The notes under the pieces were generated by a model. That model did not search any database. It was not told where the DNA came from and saw only the letters and a list, made by a program, of their open reading frames with translations. A DNA stretch of 64,000 nucleotides from Devosia marina (lineage in GTDB: Bacteria; Pseudomonadota; Alphaproteobacteria; Rhizobiales; Devosiaceae): assembly GCF_009758415.1 (NCBI RefSeq), contig NZ_WQRF01000003.1:372001-436000 (forward strand), given 5' to 3'. Position 1 is the first letter of the stretch. Every line of letters starts with the position of its first letter. The position numbers and the translations under genes were made by a program. This document shows positions 26,053-35,980 of the stretch, piece by piece.

Positions 26053-26434
26053 CTTCGCTCAGTGCCGCAGGCCAAATCGCGCCGGTGGCACAATTTGAGG
26101 GAAGAAGGCCATGAGCGCTGTGCGCGAATGGCAAGTTACGCGGGGGTATCCCTTCGACAATTTCGCCAATCCAAAAACTTTATCCCCGCACCCAATTCCT
26201 CCCCCATACGCGCCTCGGAACACGTCCATTTTCAAATCCGGAGGCGGAAACGCGGTCCGGCGCTTGGCCATGCATCCTTGTCTCGCCACCGCGTATTAAC
26301 CCCATCGCGACAATATGACTGGACGGGAAGGCCGGAACAGCACAGGTCTTGCCCTTGTAACGCCCCATTGAGGGTCTTACATTCGCCCCAATACTGGCGC
26401 GCCCCGTGCGCCGGCCTCTCCGGGACAGGATTTG

Positions 26435-28366
<1,932 letters not shown>

Positions 28367-28386
28367 GGCAATTGGGCATCACCATT

Positions 28387-28413
28387 AAGGGTCGCCGCAG
28401 GCGGCCCTTTTTT
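28387..28413 (+). terminator. Intrinsic terminator of ftsH
   Basis: A 10-bp stem, AAGGGTCGCC (28387-28396) and GGCGGCCCTT (28400-28409), with a 3-nt loop and a run of six T, 20 nt after the ftsH stop codon. Confidence 0.88.
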
Positions 28414-28488
28414 CTTGTCAAACACTCCGCTATTTCCAACCCAAAGTGGTATTATCCACGCAACACCAGTGAATCGGGGGACGAACCC

Positions 28489-29832
28489 ATGGCCCGCAAA
28501 TATTTCGGCACCGACGGCATCCGTGGCTTGGCCAATGGCACCAAACTGACCCCGGAACTGGCCCTGAAGGTCGGCATGGCCGCCGGCACGAAATTCGTTC
28601 GCGGCGACCACCGTAATCGCGTCGTCATTGGCAAGGACACACGACGGTCCGGCTATATGATCGAGCAGGCCCTTACAGCCGGGTTCACGGCCGTGGGCAT
28701 GGACGTCTATCTGCTTGGTCCCATGCCGACCCCGGCCGTGGCCATGCTGACGCGCTCGCTGCGCGCCGATCTGGGCGTGATGATCTCTGCTTCGCACAAT
28801 CCCTATGACGACAACGGCATCAAGCTGTTCCGGCCGGACGGATACAAGCTCAGCGATCAGATCGAGCTTGAGATCGAAAAGCTGATCGACAGCGATATGA
28901 CGCGCTATCTCGCCAAGGGCCGCGATATCGGACGCGCCCATCGCGACGAAGAAGCGCGCACCCGCTACATCGAATATGCCAAGCGCACCCTGCCCCGGAA
29001 CATCGACCTTTCGGGCCTGCGCGTCGTGCTCGACTGCGCCAATGGTGCCGCCTACAAGGTCGCCCCGATCGCACTTTGGGAACTGGGCGCGGAAGTCTTC
29101 ACCATCGGCGCTGAGCCGGACGGTTTCAACATCAACTACAAGGTCGGCTCGACCGCCCCCGAGGCGGTTGCCGCCAAGGTAAAGGAAGTCCGCGCTGACA
29201 TTGGTATCGCGCTCGATGGCGATGCCGATCGGGTCATCATTGTCGATGAAAAGGGTCATGTGGTCGATGGCGACCAGTTCATGGCTGTCATTGCGGAAAG
29301 CTGGCTGGAACGGCAGATGCTGACGGGTGGCGGCATCGTGGCGACCGTGATGTCCAATCTGGGCCTGGAGCGGCACCTGACCAAGCTCGGCCTGACCCTG
29401 GAACGCACCCAGGTCGGCGACCGCTATGTGCTCGAAGCCATGCGCTCGAAAGGCTTCAATGTCGGTGGCGAACAGTCCGGCCATATCATCCTGTCAGATT
29501 TCACCACCACGGGAGACGGTCTGGTGGCGGCGCTGCAATTGCTGGCCGTGCTCAAGCAGATGGACCGTCCGATTTCCGAAATCTGCGCCCGCTTCGAAAA
29601 AGTGCCGCAACTGCTGCGCAGCGTGAAATTCAAAGCCGGCAAACCGCTTGAGCACAAACAGGTCATCCAGGCCATTGCCGATGGCCAGGCCCTGCTGGGG
29701 ACCGCAGGACGCCTGGTGGTTCGTGCCTCGGGCACCGAGCCGGTGATCCGGGTCATGGGCGAGGCAGACGACGCCATGCTGGTGGAAACCGTGGTCGGCC
29801 AGATCGAGGCCGCCATCCGTGAGGTGGCCTGA
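28489..29832 (+). CDS. glmM: Phosphoglucosamine mutase GlmM
   Basis: The protein is 447 residues, the standard length. It starts with [11 protein letters not shown], has the catalytic phosphoserine S102 in the ISASHNP loop, the metal-binding loop DGDADR and the C-terminal phosphate-binding [14 protein letters not shown]. It converts glucosamine-6-phosphate to glucosamine-1-phosphate for peptidoglycan and lipopolysaccharide synthesis. The ATG at 28489 is preceded by a GGGGGA ribosome site; an upstream in-frame start at 28372 would overlap the ftsH terminator. Pairing with ftsH is common in proteobacteria. Confidence 0.98.
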   Translation: MARKYFGTDGIRGLANGTKLTPELALKVGMAAGTKFVRGDHRNRVVIGKDTRRSGYMIEQALTAGFTAVGMDVYLLGPMPTPAVAMLTRSLRADLGVMISASHNPYDDNGIKLFRPDGYKLSDQIELEIEKLIDSDMTRYLAKGRDIGRAHRDEEARTRYIEYAKRTLPRNIDLSGLRVVLDCANGAAYKVAPIALWELGAEVFTIGAEPDGFNINYKVGSTAPEAVAAKVKEVRADIGIALDGDADRVIIVDEKGHVVDGDQFMAVIAESWLERQMLTGGGIVATVMSNLGLERHLTKLGLTLERTQVGDRYVLEAMRSKGFNVGGEQSGHIILSDFTTTGDGLVAALQLLAVLKQMDRPISEICARFEKVPQLLRSVKFKAGKPLEHKQVIQAIADGQALLGTAGRLVVRASGTEPVIRVMGEADDAMLVETVVGQIEAAIREVA

Positions 29833-30007
29833 CGCCCCTGTCAAATATTGCCAAAGCAATAACACGTCAGGGCGCGCGTAATACTTCGTAAACAATCACA
29901 TTTCGCTTGGCGTTAGGGTTAAATCTTTAGGTTAAGTGGGCCTTAAGAAGTTTGCCGGATATTGGTCGCAATCGACTTGGTGTCGTGGCAACCAAAGGAC
30001 CTTCGTT

Positions 30008-30739
30008 ATGCGTAACCTATCCGCCGCAGTACTGGTCGCAGGAGCGACCATGATTGCAGGGCAAGCTGTAGCTGCCGATCTGCCCTACTATCCCCCTGTC
30101 ATCGAAATTCCAGATGTGGACTATGGCTATTCCGGCTCGTTCTACCTGCGCGGCAGCGCCGGCCTGAACCTGATGTGGGCACACCGGGTCAACCACCCGA
30201 CGGCAACCCCCTCGACTTACAGCATTACCGAATTCGGCTATGGCTACTCGATCGGCGCCGGTGCCGGTTTTGAGACGGGTACGGGCCTGCGCTTCGACGC
30301 TACCTATGACTATCTGAGCAATAACGGCATGACTGCCGCCATCGACGATGGTGCCGGTCCCCTGGTCGAGGGCAATCATAGCCTTTCGCTGCGCTCCAGC
30401 GTGCTCCTCGCCAATGCCTATTATGACTTCAGCTTCAACGATAGCGGCTATGGCGCCGCCGGCGGGGCCTTCGGCTATGTCGGTGCAGGTGCCGGTGTGG
30501 CTTTCAATAACGCCACCGTCACCGATCCGAATGGCGCAACCTCGCATAGCGAAAACACCAGCCTTGCCGCTGCCGGCATGGTCGGTGTGGGCTATGATTT
30601 CGGGCAGGTGGTTGCCGATGTCGGCTACCGCGCGCTCTATATCAACCGCATCCAAAACACGACGGCGGCCTACCCGTTCTCGGTCGACGACAATTGGGTC
30701 CACGAAGTGCGCGGCACGGTTCGCTATCGCTTCAACTAA
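30008..30739 (+). CDS. Outer-membrane beta-barrel protein (Omp25/31-like)
   Basis: The protein is 243 residues with a signal peptide (residues 1-24, ending QAVAA). The mature part opens with DLPYYPP and then alternating aromatic/Gly-rich strands (SGSFYLRGSAGLNLMW, FGYGYSIGAGAGFETG) and ends RYRFN, all typical of small 8-strand surface barrels of Rhizobiales such as the Omp25/31 and RopB group. The role is probably envelope stability; some relatives are adhesins. The upstream gap (29833-30007) is AT-rich and probably holds its promoter. Confidence 0.85.
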   Translation: MRNLSAAVLVAGATMIAGQAVAADLPYYPPVIEIPDVDYGYSGSFYLRGSAGLNLMWAHRVNHPTATPSTYSITEFGYGYSIGAGAGFETGTGLRFDATYDYLSNNGMTAAIDDGAGPLVEGNHSLSLRSSVLLANAYYDFSFNDSGYGAAGGAFGYVGAGAGVAFNNATVTDPNGATSHSENTSLAAAGMVGVGYDFGQVVADVGYRALYINRIQNTTAAYPFSVDDNWVHEVRGTVRYRFN

Positions 30740-30780
30740 GCGGCTTGTGGCGGACCGCCACCTCCGCCTTGGCAAATTCG

Positions 30781-30810
30781 GGCCGGCGTCAGAAGACACC
30801 GGCCTTTTTC
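30781..30810 (+). terminator. Intrinsic terminator of the barrel gene
   Basis: GGCCGGCGTC (30781-30790), AGAA, GACACCGGCC (30795-30804) with one internal mismatch, then TTTTTC. Confidence 0.85.
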
Positions 30811-30871
30811 TTTGCGCCACTGGACCTTCCACGTCCGTAAGTGCTCAATAGCGGGCGGAGGAATTTTCACG

Positions 30872-31861
30872 ATGCATGTTCTGATTATTGGTGCCGCCGG
30901 CATGGTTGGCCGCAAGCTCACTTCGGCCCTGCTGGAGGCAGGCGGAATTGGCGGTGCCCCCATCGAAAAGCTCACGCTGGCGGATGTGGTGGCGCCCAAT
31001 AGCCCCGATACCACCATTCCCTGCGACACCCTGGCCGCCGACCTCTCTGCTCCCGGAACAGCCGGAAGACTGGTTGCCGACAGGCCAGACCTGATCTTTC
31101 ACCTGGCAGCGATTGTGTCGGGCGAGGCCGAGGCCGATTTTGACAAGGGCTATGCCATCAATCTTGACGGCACGCGGTTCCTGCTCGAGGCCATCCGCCA
31201 AGAAGGCACAAAGGAACCCTATTGCCCGCGCCTGGTCTTCACCTCTTCCATCGCGGTTTTCGGCGAGCCCCTGCCCGCAGCAATTCCGGACGACATGGCC
31301 CATACACCCCTGACCAGCTATGGCACGCAGAAAGCCATTTGCGAGCTTTTGCTGGCCGATTATTCGCGTCGTGGCTTTGTGAACGGCATCGGCATTCGTC
31401 TGCCCACCATTGTCGTGCGCCCCGGCAAGCCGAACAAGGCGGCCTCGGGCTTCTTCTCCGGCATTATCCGCGAACCGCTCAATGGCATGGAGGCCGTGCT
31501 TCCTGTTGACGAGAGCGTCCGGCACTGGTTCGCCAGCCCCCGGGCAGCCATCGGCTTCCTGCGCCATGCCGCAACGCTCGACACCACCCCGCTCGGCCAG
31601 CGCCGAACCCTCACCATGCCGGGCCTGTCGGCGACCATTGCCGAGGAGATAGCCGCTCTCGAACGCTTTGGCGGCACTGCCGCGACCGGGCTGATCCGCC
31701 GTGAGCCCGATGAAACCATTGCCCGCATCGTGGCCGGCTGGCCGCAGAATTTCGACGCCAGGCGCGCGTTGGAACTGGGCTTTGCCGCCGAGACCAGCTT
31801 CGACGACATTGTCCGCGCCCACATCGAAGACGAGATGGGTGGGATGACAGCCCGGGCCTGA
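30872..31861 (+). CDS. denD: NAD-dependent dehydrogenase of the DenD family
   Basis: The protein is 329 residues of the extended short-chain dehydrogenase type. The N-terminus has the Rossmann motif GAAGMVG (residues 7-13), and the catalytic pair is S in FTSSIAVFG and YGTQK (YxxxK). The sequence fits the family of D-erythronate dehydrogenase DenD, which oxidises D-erythronate to 2-oxo-erythronate in four-carbon acid sugar catabolism. The partner kinase and aldolase genes (OtnK, OtnC) are not adjacent, so the substrate remains inferred. GGAGG lies 10 nt before the ATG. Confidence 0.78.
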   Translation: MHVLIIGAAGMVGRKLTSALLEAGGIGGAPIEKLTLADVVAPNSPDTTIPCDTLAADLSAPGTAGRLVADRPDLIFHLAAIVSGEAEADFDKGYAINLDGTRFLLEAIRQEGTKEPYCPRLVFTSSIAVFGEPLPAAIPDDMAHTPLTSYGTQKAICELLLADYSRRGFVNGIGIRLPTIVVRPGKPNKAASGFFSGIIREPLNGMEAVLPVDESVRHWFASPRAAIGFLRHAATLDTTPLGQRRTLTMPGLSATIAEEIAALERFGGTAATGLIRREPDETIARIVAGWPQNFDARRALELGFAAETSFDDIVRAHIEDEMGGMTARA

Positions 31862-31881
31862 TCGAAACGTTGTTCACAAAC

Positions 31882-31909
31882 AAAAAACGCCGCGGATGAC
31901 CGCGGCGTT
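31882..31909 (-). terminator. Intrinsic terminator between denD-like and sugar dehydrogenase genes
   Basis: A perfect 10-bp stem, AACGCCGCGG (31886-31895) and CCGCGGCGTT (31900-31909), with an ATGA loop. On the minus strand it is followed by TTTTTTG, so it mainly terminates the convergent sugar dehydrogenase gene; on the plus strand the tail is weak. Confidence 0.85.
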
Positions 31910-31931
31910 CTTGCATTGAAGGGCCTGGAAA

Positions 31932-33236
31932 TCAGGCGCCGGTCACGCGCCAGATAACGTCACCGACATCGTCGGCCATCAGCACGGAACCGTCGCTGGC
32001 CAGCGCAACGCCGACCGGGCGTCCATAGGAATACTTCTCGTCGGGCGAGAGGAAATTGCCCAGGATTTCGCGCGGCATGCCGACCGGCTTGCCGTTCTGG
32101 AATTCGACAAAGGCCAGCTTGTAGCCGGAAAGCTTGGACCGGTTCCACGAGCCATGCTGGCCAATGGCCATGCCGGCAGGAAAGCCGGGCAGCGTGCCCT
32201 CGGGCAGCCAGCAAAGGCCCAGCGAAGCCGTATGCCCGCCCAGCGCGTAATCGGGCTGCTTGGCACTCGCAACCTTGGCTGCATCCTGCGGCACACGGTC
32301 GTCGACAACGCGGTTCCAATAGCAATAAGGCCAGCCATAAAAACCGCCATCGACCACCGAAGTGAGATAATCCGGCGGGGTCTCATCGCCCAGACCATCG
32401 CGCTCGTTGACCACCGTCCAGAGCTGGCCGCCCTCGGGTTCCCAGGCCATGCCGACCGGGTTGCGCAGGCCGGAACCGAATATGCGCGACTTCCCTGTCG
32501 CCAGATCCAGCTCGTGGATGCAAGCCCGGTTCTCCTCTGCCGCCATGCCATGATCGCCGATATTGCTCAGCGAACCCACGGCCACATAGAGCTTGGATCC
32601 GTCCTTGGAGGCAATCAGATTGCGCGTCCAGTGTCCCCCCGGGATCAGGTCCATGATCTTCTTGCCGGGTGTCGTGATTTTGGTTTCACCGGCCACATAG
32701 GGATAGGCCAGCACCGCGTCGGAGGCGCCGACATACAGCGTGTCGCCAATCAGGGCGATACCGAAGGGCTGGCGGACATTTTCGATATAGGCATGGCGCT
32801 CCTCGGCCACGCCGTCACCGTCCGCATCGCGCAGCAGGGTGACGCGGTTGGGGCTTTTGCCCGCCGCCCGCGCCCGCTTCATGGTCGCATGCATGGCATG
32901 ATCAAAAATGGAGCGGGGGCCTGAACCCTCTTCGCCCATGGATTCGGCCACCAGCACATCACCATTGGGCAGCACATGCATATTGCGCGGATGCACCAGG
33001 TCACGCGCAAAGGCGTTGACCTTGAGTCCAGCAGCCGGGGTCGGCGTGTGGTTGCCTTCCCAGCCCTTGGCCGTCGGCATTTTCAGCGTCGGAATCTTGC
33101 CCTGCGGCTTAGGGTTCGGAATGGACGGCGTCGTCCCGAAGGCATGTGGCTTCGGGCCGTCGCCCGCGTGGCGGATGGCAACGGCAGCGCCGCCGACAAG
33201 GGCTACGAAGCGGGCGAATAGGGTAGGCTCAGCCAT
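31932..33236 (-). CDS. PQQ-dependent sugar dehydrogenase (sorbosone type)
   Basis: The protein is 434 residues. The N-terminus (LFARFVALVGGAAVAI) is a signal or anchor helix, placing it in the periplasm. Repeated beta-propeller motifs occur, such as HPRNMHVLPNGDVLVAES, VRQPFGIALIGDTLYVG, SGLRNPVGMAWEPEGGQLWTVVNERDGLGDE and GGFYGWPYCYW, the signature of soluble glucose/sorbosone dehydrogenases. It would oxidise an aldose at the cell surface with PQQ as cofactor. The gene is monocistronic with a strong terminator. Confidence 0.88.
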   Translation of the reverse strand: MAEPTLFARFVALVGGAAVAIRHAGDGPKPHAFGTTPSIPNPKPQGKIPTLKMPTAKGWEGNHTPTPAAGLKVNAFARDLVHPRNMHVLPNGDVLVAESMGEEGSGPRSIFDHAMHATMKRARAAGKSPNRVTLLRDADGDGVAEERHAYIENVRQPFGIALIGDTLYVGASDAVLAYPYVAGETKITTPGKKIMDLIPGGHWTRNLIASKDGSKLYVAVGSLSNIGDHGMAAEENRACIHELDLATGKSRIFGSGLRNPVGMAWEPEGGQLWTVVNERDGLGDETPPDYLTSVVDGGFYGWPYCYWNRVVDDRVPQDAAKVASAKQPDYALGGHTASLGLCWLPEGTLPGFPAGMAIGQHGSWNRSKLSGYKLAFVEFQNGKPVGMPREILGNFLSPDEKYSYGRPVGVALASDGSVLMADDVGDVIWRVTGA

Positions 33237-33347
33237 GGATCGTCTCGATTGTAGGGGTTGAATCTGGAATGTGGCGTCAAGCTAATGGCTTTGCTCGGCA
33301 AGAGCCAGACATTGGTATGATTTATTTGACGGCTTCGACATTTGCGA

Positions 33348-33374
33348 GGTCCCGCCACGACAAATGGCGGGACC
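33348..33374. repeat. 10-bp inverted repeat downstream of the MFS gene
   Basis: GGTCCCGCCA (33348-33357) and TGGCGGGACC (33365-33374) with a 7-nt loop. It stands 5 nt beyond the MFS stop codon and lacks a T-run on that strand. It may be a weak or Rho-assisted terminator, or a dispersed palindromic repeat. Confidence 0.5.
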
Positions 33375-33379
33375 CGCCC

Positions 33380-34678
33380 CTACGGTACGGGATCTGTGGT
33401 CTCATTGTGCGTGGCAAGCGGATCCTCGATCACCAGGTCGCTGAGCTGGATGGCTTCCTCGTCTGCCACCACAGAAACGGCGGCACTGGTGCCAAGATCG
33501 AAGTTCTGCTTCTCCTCCTCTGGCAAACCTTCGCGTCGCGTCAACCGTACGGACACGAACGCCACCAGAACGGCGAACACCAGCCCATTGGTAACAAAGA
33601 TTCCGGCGGGACCCAGCAATTCAAAACTGAGCGAGGACACCAGGGGGCCAATGGTCGAGCCAATACCATTGATCAGCAACAGGCCGGCGGACACCTCGAC
33701 ATAATCCGCCCGGTCGGCGAAGTCGAAAATATGGGCAGCCGCAATAGCATAGCAGGGCAGCAGTCCGGCCCCGAAGGCAAAGCCAATGGCCAGCCAGGGC
33801 CAGGTGGCATAGGGCAGGACAACCAGCGCGCCGCCGGCGACAATCGAGAACAGCGCCAGCCCGATCAGCACCTGGCGGCGGTCCATGGAGTCGGAAATCT
33901 TGCCGGCTGGCCATTGCAGCACCGCCCCGCCCAGCACGGCGGCACTCATGAACAGCGCCGCATCGCGGATACTGCCGCTGGCAACACTGGCATAGGCTGG
34001 TCCCAGCGACCAGAACGAGCCCGTGGCCATGCCGATCAGAAAAATGGAAACCGTGCCGGTAGGCGACAGGCGGAACATGCGCACAGGCCGAAACCGCACT
34101 ATGGTGATGGGCGCCGGTTGGCTCGAGCGCGTCATCACGATGGGCACGGCCGCCAGCGACACCAGCACGGAGGCGATGGAAAACAGCACGAAGCTGTCGG
34201 GCTGGAACAACGTAACCAGCATCTGCCCCAGGGTGATGACGGTGAAATTGACCGTAACATAGATCGAAATCAGCGCGCCGCGCGTTTCATTGGTCGCCTG
34301 ATCGTTGAGCCAGCTTTCCACCACCAGATAAAGCCCGGCCAGGCAAAAGCCGGTGATCATGCGCAAGACGATCCAGACCATCGATTCCACCCCGATCGGA
34401 TAGCCAAGCGCGGCCGCCGAGGCGATCGAAACCAGCGCGGCGAAGGTGCGGATATGCCCGGCGCGCATGATCAGGCGTGGCGTCAGCACACATCCCACCA
34501 CGAAGCCGAGAAAGTAACCTGAACCCAACAGGCCGACCTCAAAGGCAGAAAAACCCTCCAGCCCGCCACGAATGGGCAGCAACATGACCTGCAGGCCATT
34601 GCCCATGATCAAGAGCGCCACGCTGAGCAGAATGGCGCCTGCCGCCAGCATTGGAGAAAGAAACGTGCTCCCGGGCAT
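33380..34678 (-). CDS. MFS transporter
   Basis: The protein is 432 residues with 12 predicted membrane segments in two halves, the major facilitator build. Motif-A-like GSGYFLGFVVGCVLTPRLIMRAGHIR follows helix 2, and KISDSMDRRQVLIG is its repeat in the second half. It resembles the proteobacterial YcaD-like carriers with long acidic C-terminal tails. The substrate is unknown. The start at 34678 (MPGSTFLSPM) was chosen because upstream residues are not membrane-transporter-like. Confidence 0.85.
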   Translation of the reverse strand: MPGSTFLSPMLAAGAILLSVALLIMGNGLQVMLLPIRGGLEGFSAFEVGLLGSGYFLGFVVGCVLTPRLIMRAGHIRTFAALVSIASAAALGYPIGVESMVWIVLRMITGFCLAGLYLVVESWLNDQATNETRGALISIYVTVNFTVITLGQMLVTLFQPDSFVLFSIASVLVSLAAVPIVMTRSSQPAPITIVRFRPVRMFRLSPTGTVSIFLIGMATGSFWSLGPAYASVASGSIRDAALFMSAAVLGGAVLQWPAGKISDSMDRRQVLIGLALFSIVAGGALVVLPYATWPWLAIGFAFGAGLLPCYAIAAAHIFDFADRADYVEVSAGLLLINGIGSTIGPLVSSLSFELLGPAGIFVTNGLVFAVLVAFVSVRLTRREGLPEEEKQNFDLGTSAAVSVVADEEAIQLSDLVIEDPLATHNETTDPVP

Positions 34679-35980
34679 GTTTGCCTGCCTTTTTCCGCCC
34701 ACTCGACTTGCCCCCTGTGTTCCGGCCGGGCGATGCACCAGCACAGGTTCCTTGCGTCCTGATCATGCCTGCTTTGGGTCGATGCGACAAATCTCGCCCA
34801 AAGCCGATCGGGGACCAGAACGTTTCATGCTTTCGCGTCAATAACTTGACGCCTGAGGCGCCATGGCTGGCCCTCTCACCCTGCAGGGGAAACAGATGGT
34901 TTGAAACCCATAAATTTCCAAACCATCATTGCAAGCGCTTGGTTTTTTCTGCAAAGCGACGGGAAATGTACGACTACCAGGACACGCAGTTGGAAGAGAG
35001 GTAATCAGCGCGACGGGTCGCGCTATCTGGTTGTGGCGCAAACAGCTGTGTGTATGACCGTTTGAAGGCCGCATTCGGTCGGTCCGGCAAAGCTGGAATT
35101 TGACTTTTAGCGGACGAGGAACCCGTGTGCCGTCAGGTCACTCAGTCGGCACGCCGCTTCAGGCCCTCCTGAACCTCCGCCCGCCAGCGAAAGACCGTCT
35201 CGCGCCGCCAGATCGTCCCACCAGTGGTTCTAGTTCGGATCCGGACGAACAAAACGACCGCCCCATCCAACTTGATTTCACCGCTCGGGATCGTTGGCGC
35301 CAAAGACCGCGCCAAGCAGGATTAGGAACGAGGCCTGTCGCCTTGGTTTCCTGGCAAATTGGCGCGAAACCCACTTCTTGGATAGACCGTTCCAAGAGGA
35401 CCGTGCTCCTGACGCAGGTTCTGGATAGCACAGGCCATCCATGAACAAAGATCGTAAAACAAAGCGAGAAAAGGATCCGAGAAAACTTTGCTGCGTCTAT
35501 TATAGTCTCGAACTGCACGGTTGGAGTGTCAAATGGTGAATGACCATCGTCCTGTCGTGAGCTTCATGACGGTCAACAGTACACCGATTTTGAGCTTTTT
35601 GAGGTCGCGGCCGCACAATTTGCTGTCGATAGCAATCTCGAACAGCACTCTATCGCGCATGCGGCCATCCCGATCCCAGAAGCACCGTATTGCCTTTATC
35701 TGCGGTCCTTGAGCGCCCGCCTTGCACAATACTCATTTTCATTCTCCTCGGCAGCGCACTTGAGGCTGACTGTGGATGGTGTGACTTAACCGCCTTGCAG
35801 CACTTTGTACTTGTCGGGTCGAGGTGCCCCGGCGGCGCGGACTCGTGACTGCTGCAGATAGCTGCAAACGCCCACCGTCCCCGATAGGGCAAACAGAACA
35901 CGCCAACGGCCCGGGGATCCGCCATTTGGATCATCCGGGCCGCTGTTTAAGGTGAACGTATCCTCAGACCTGCAGATAGT
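34679..35980. other. 1.3-kb stretch without intact genes
   Basis: Between the MFS and TRAP genes I see no open frame with family features. It contains a small hairpin (GCGTCA 34835-34840 / TGACGC 34847-34852), the decayed DUF1593 piece at 35144-35370, and a possible truncated gene start on the minus strand near 35740 (GAGGAGA before an ATG, stop after about 28 codons). GC drops in parts. It looks like a rearrangement scar. Confidence 0.6.
35144..35370 (-). pseudogene. Decayed 3' fragment of a DUF1593 (nucleoside-hydrolase-like) gene
   Basis: The DNA aligns base for base over most of its length with the 3' part of the intact DUF1593 gene at 48664-48890. Translated on the minus strand it reads FGANDPER, stop, then GWGGRFVRPDPN, stop, NHWWDD, matching FGVNDPERPDQ, GWGGRFVQPDPNKNHWWDD of the intact protein. 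Two in-frame stops and a frameshift after the NHWWDD segment show that it is dead. The 5' part is missing. It is either a relic of a duplicated sugar locus or debris of an old rearrangement. Confidence 0.8.

Noticed and set aside
29915..29936. TTAA pair upstream of the outer-membrane barrel gene as a CtrA box
   Set aside because: The spacing is 9, not 7, and no 7-nt spaced pair is present.
33269..34522. Open frame of 417 codons on the plus strand opposite the MFS gene
   Set aside because: It is antisense to a clear membrane transporter, is rich in His, Gln, Gly and Arg, and shows no domain. GC-rich DNA makes such frames common.
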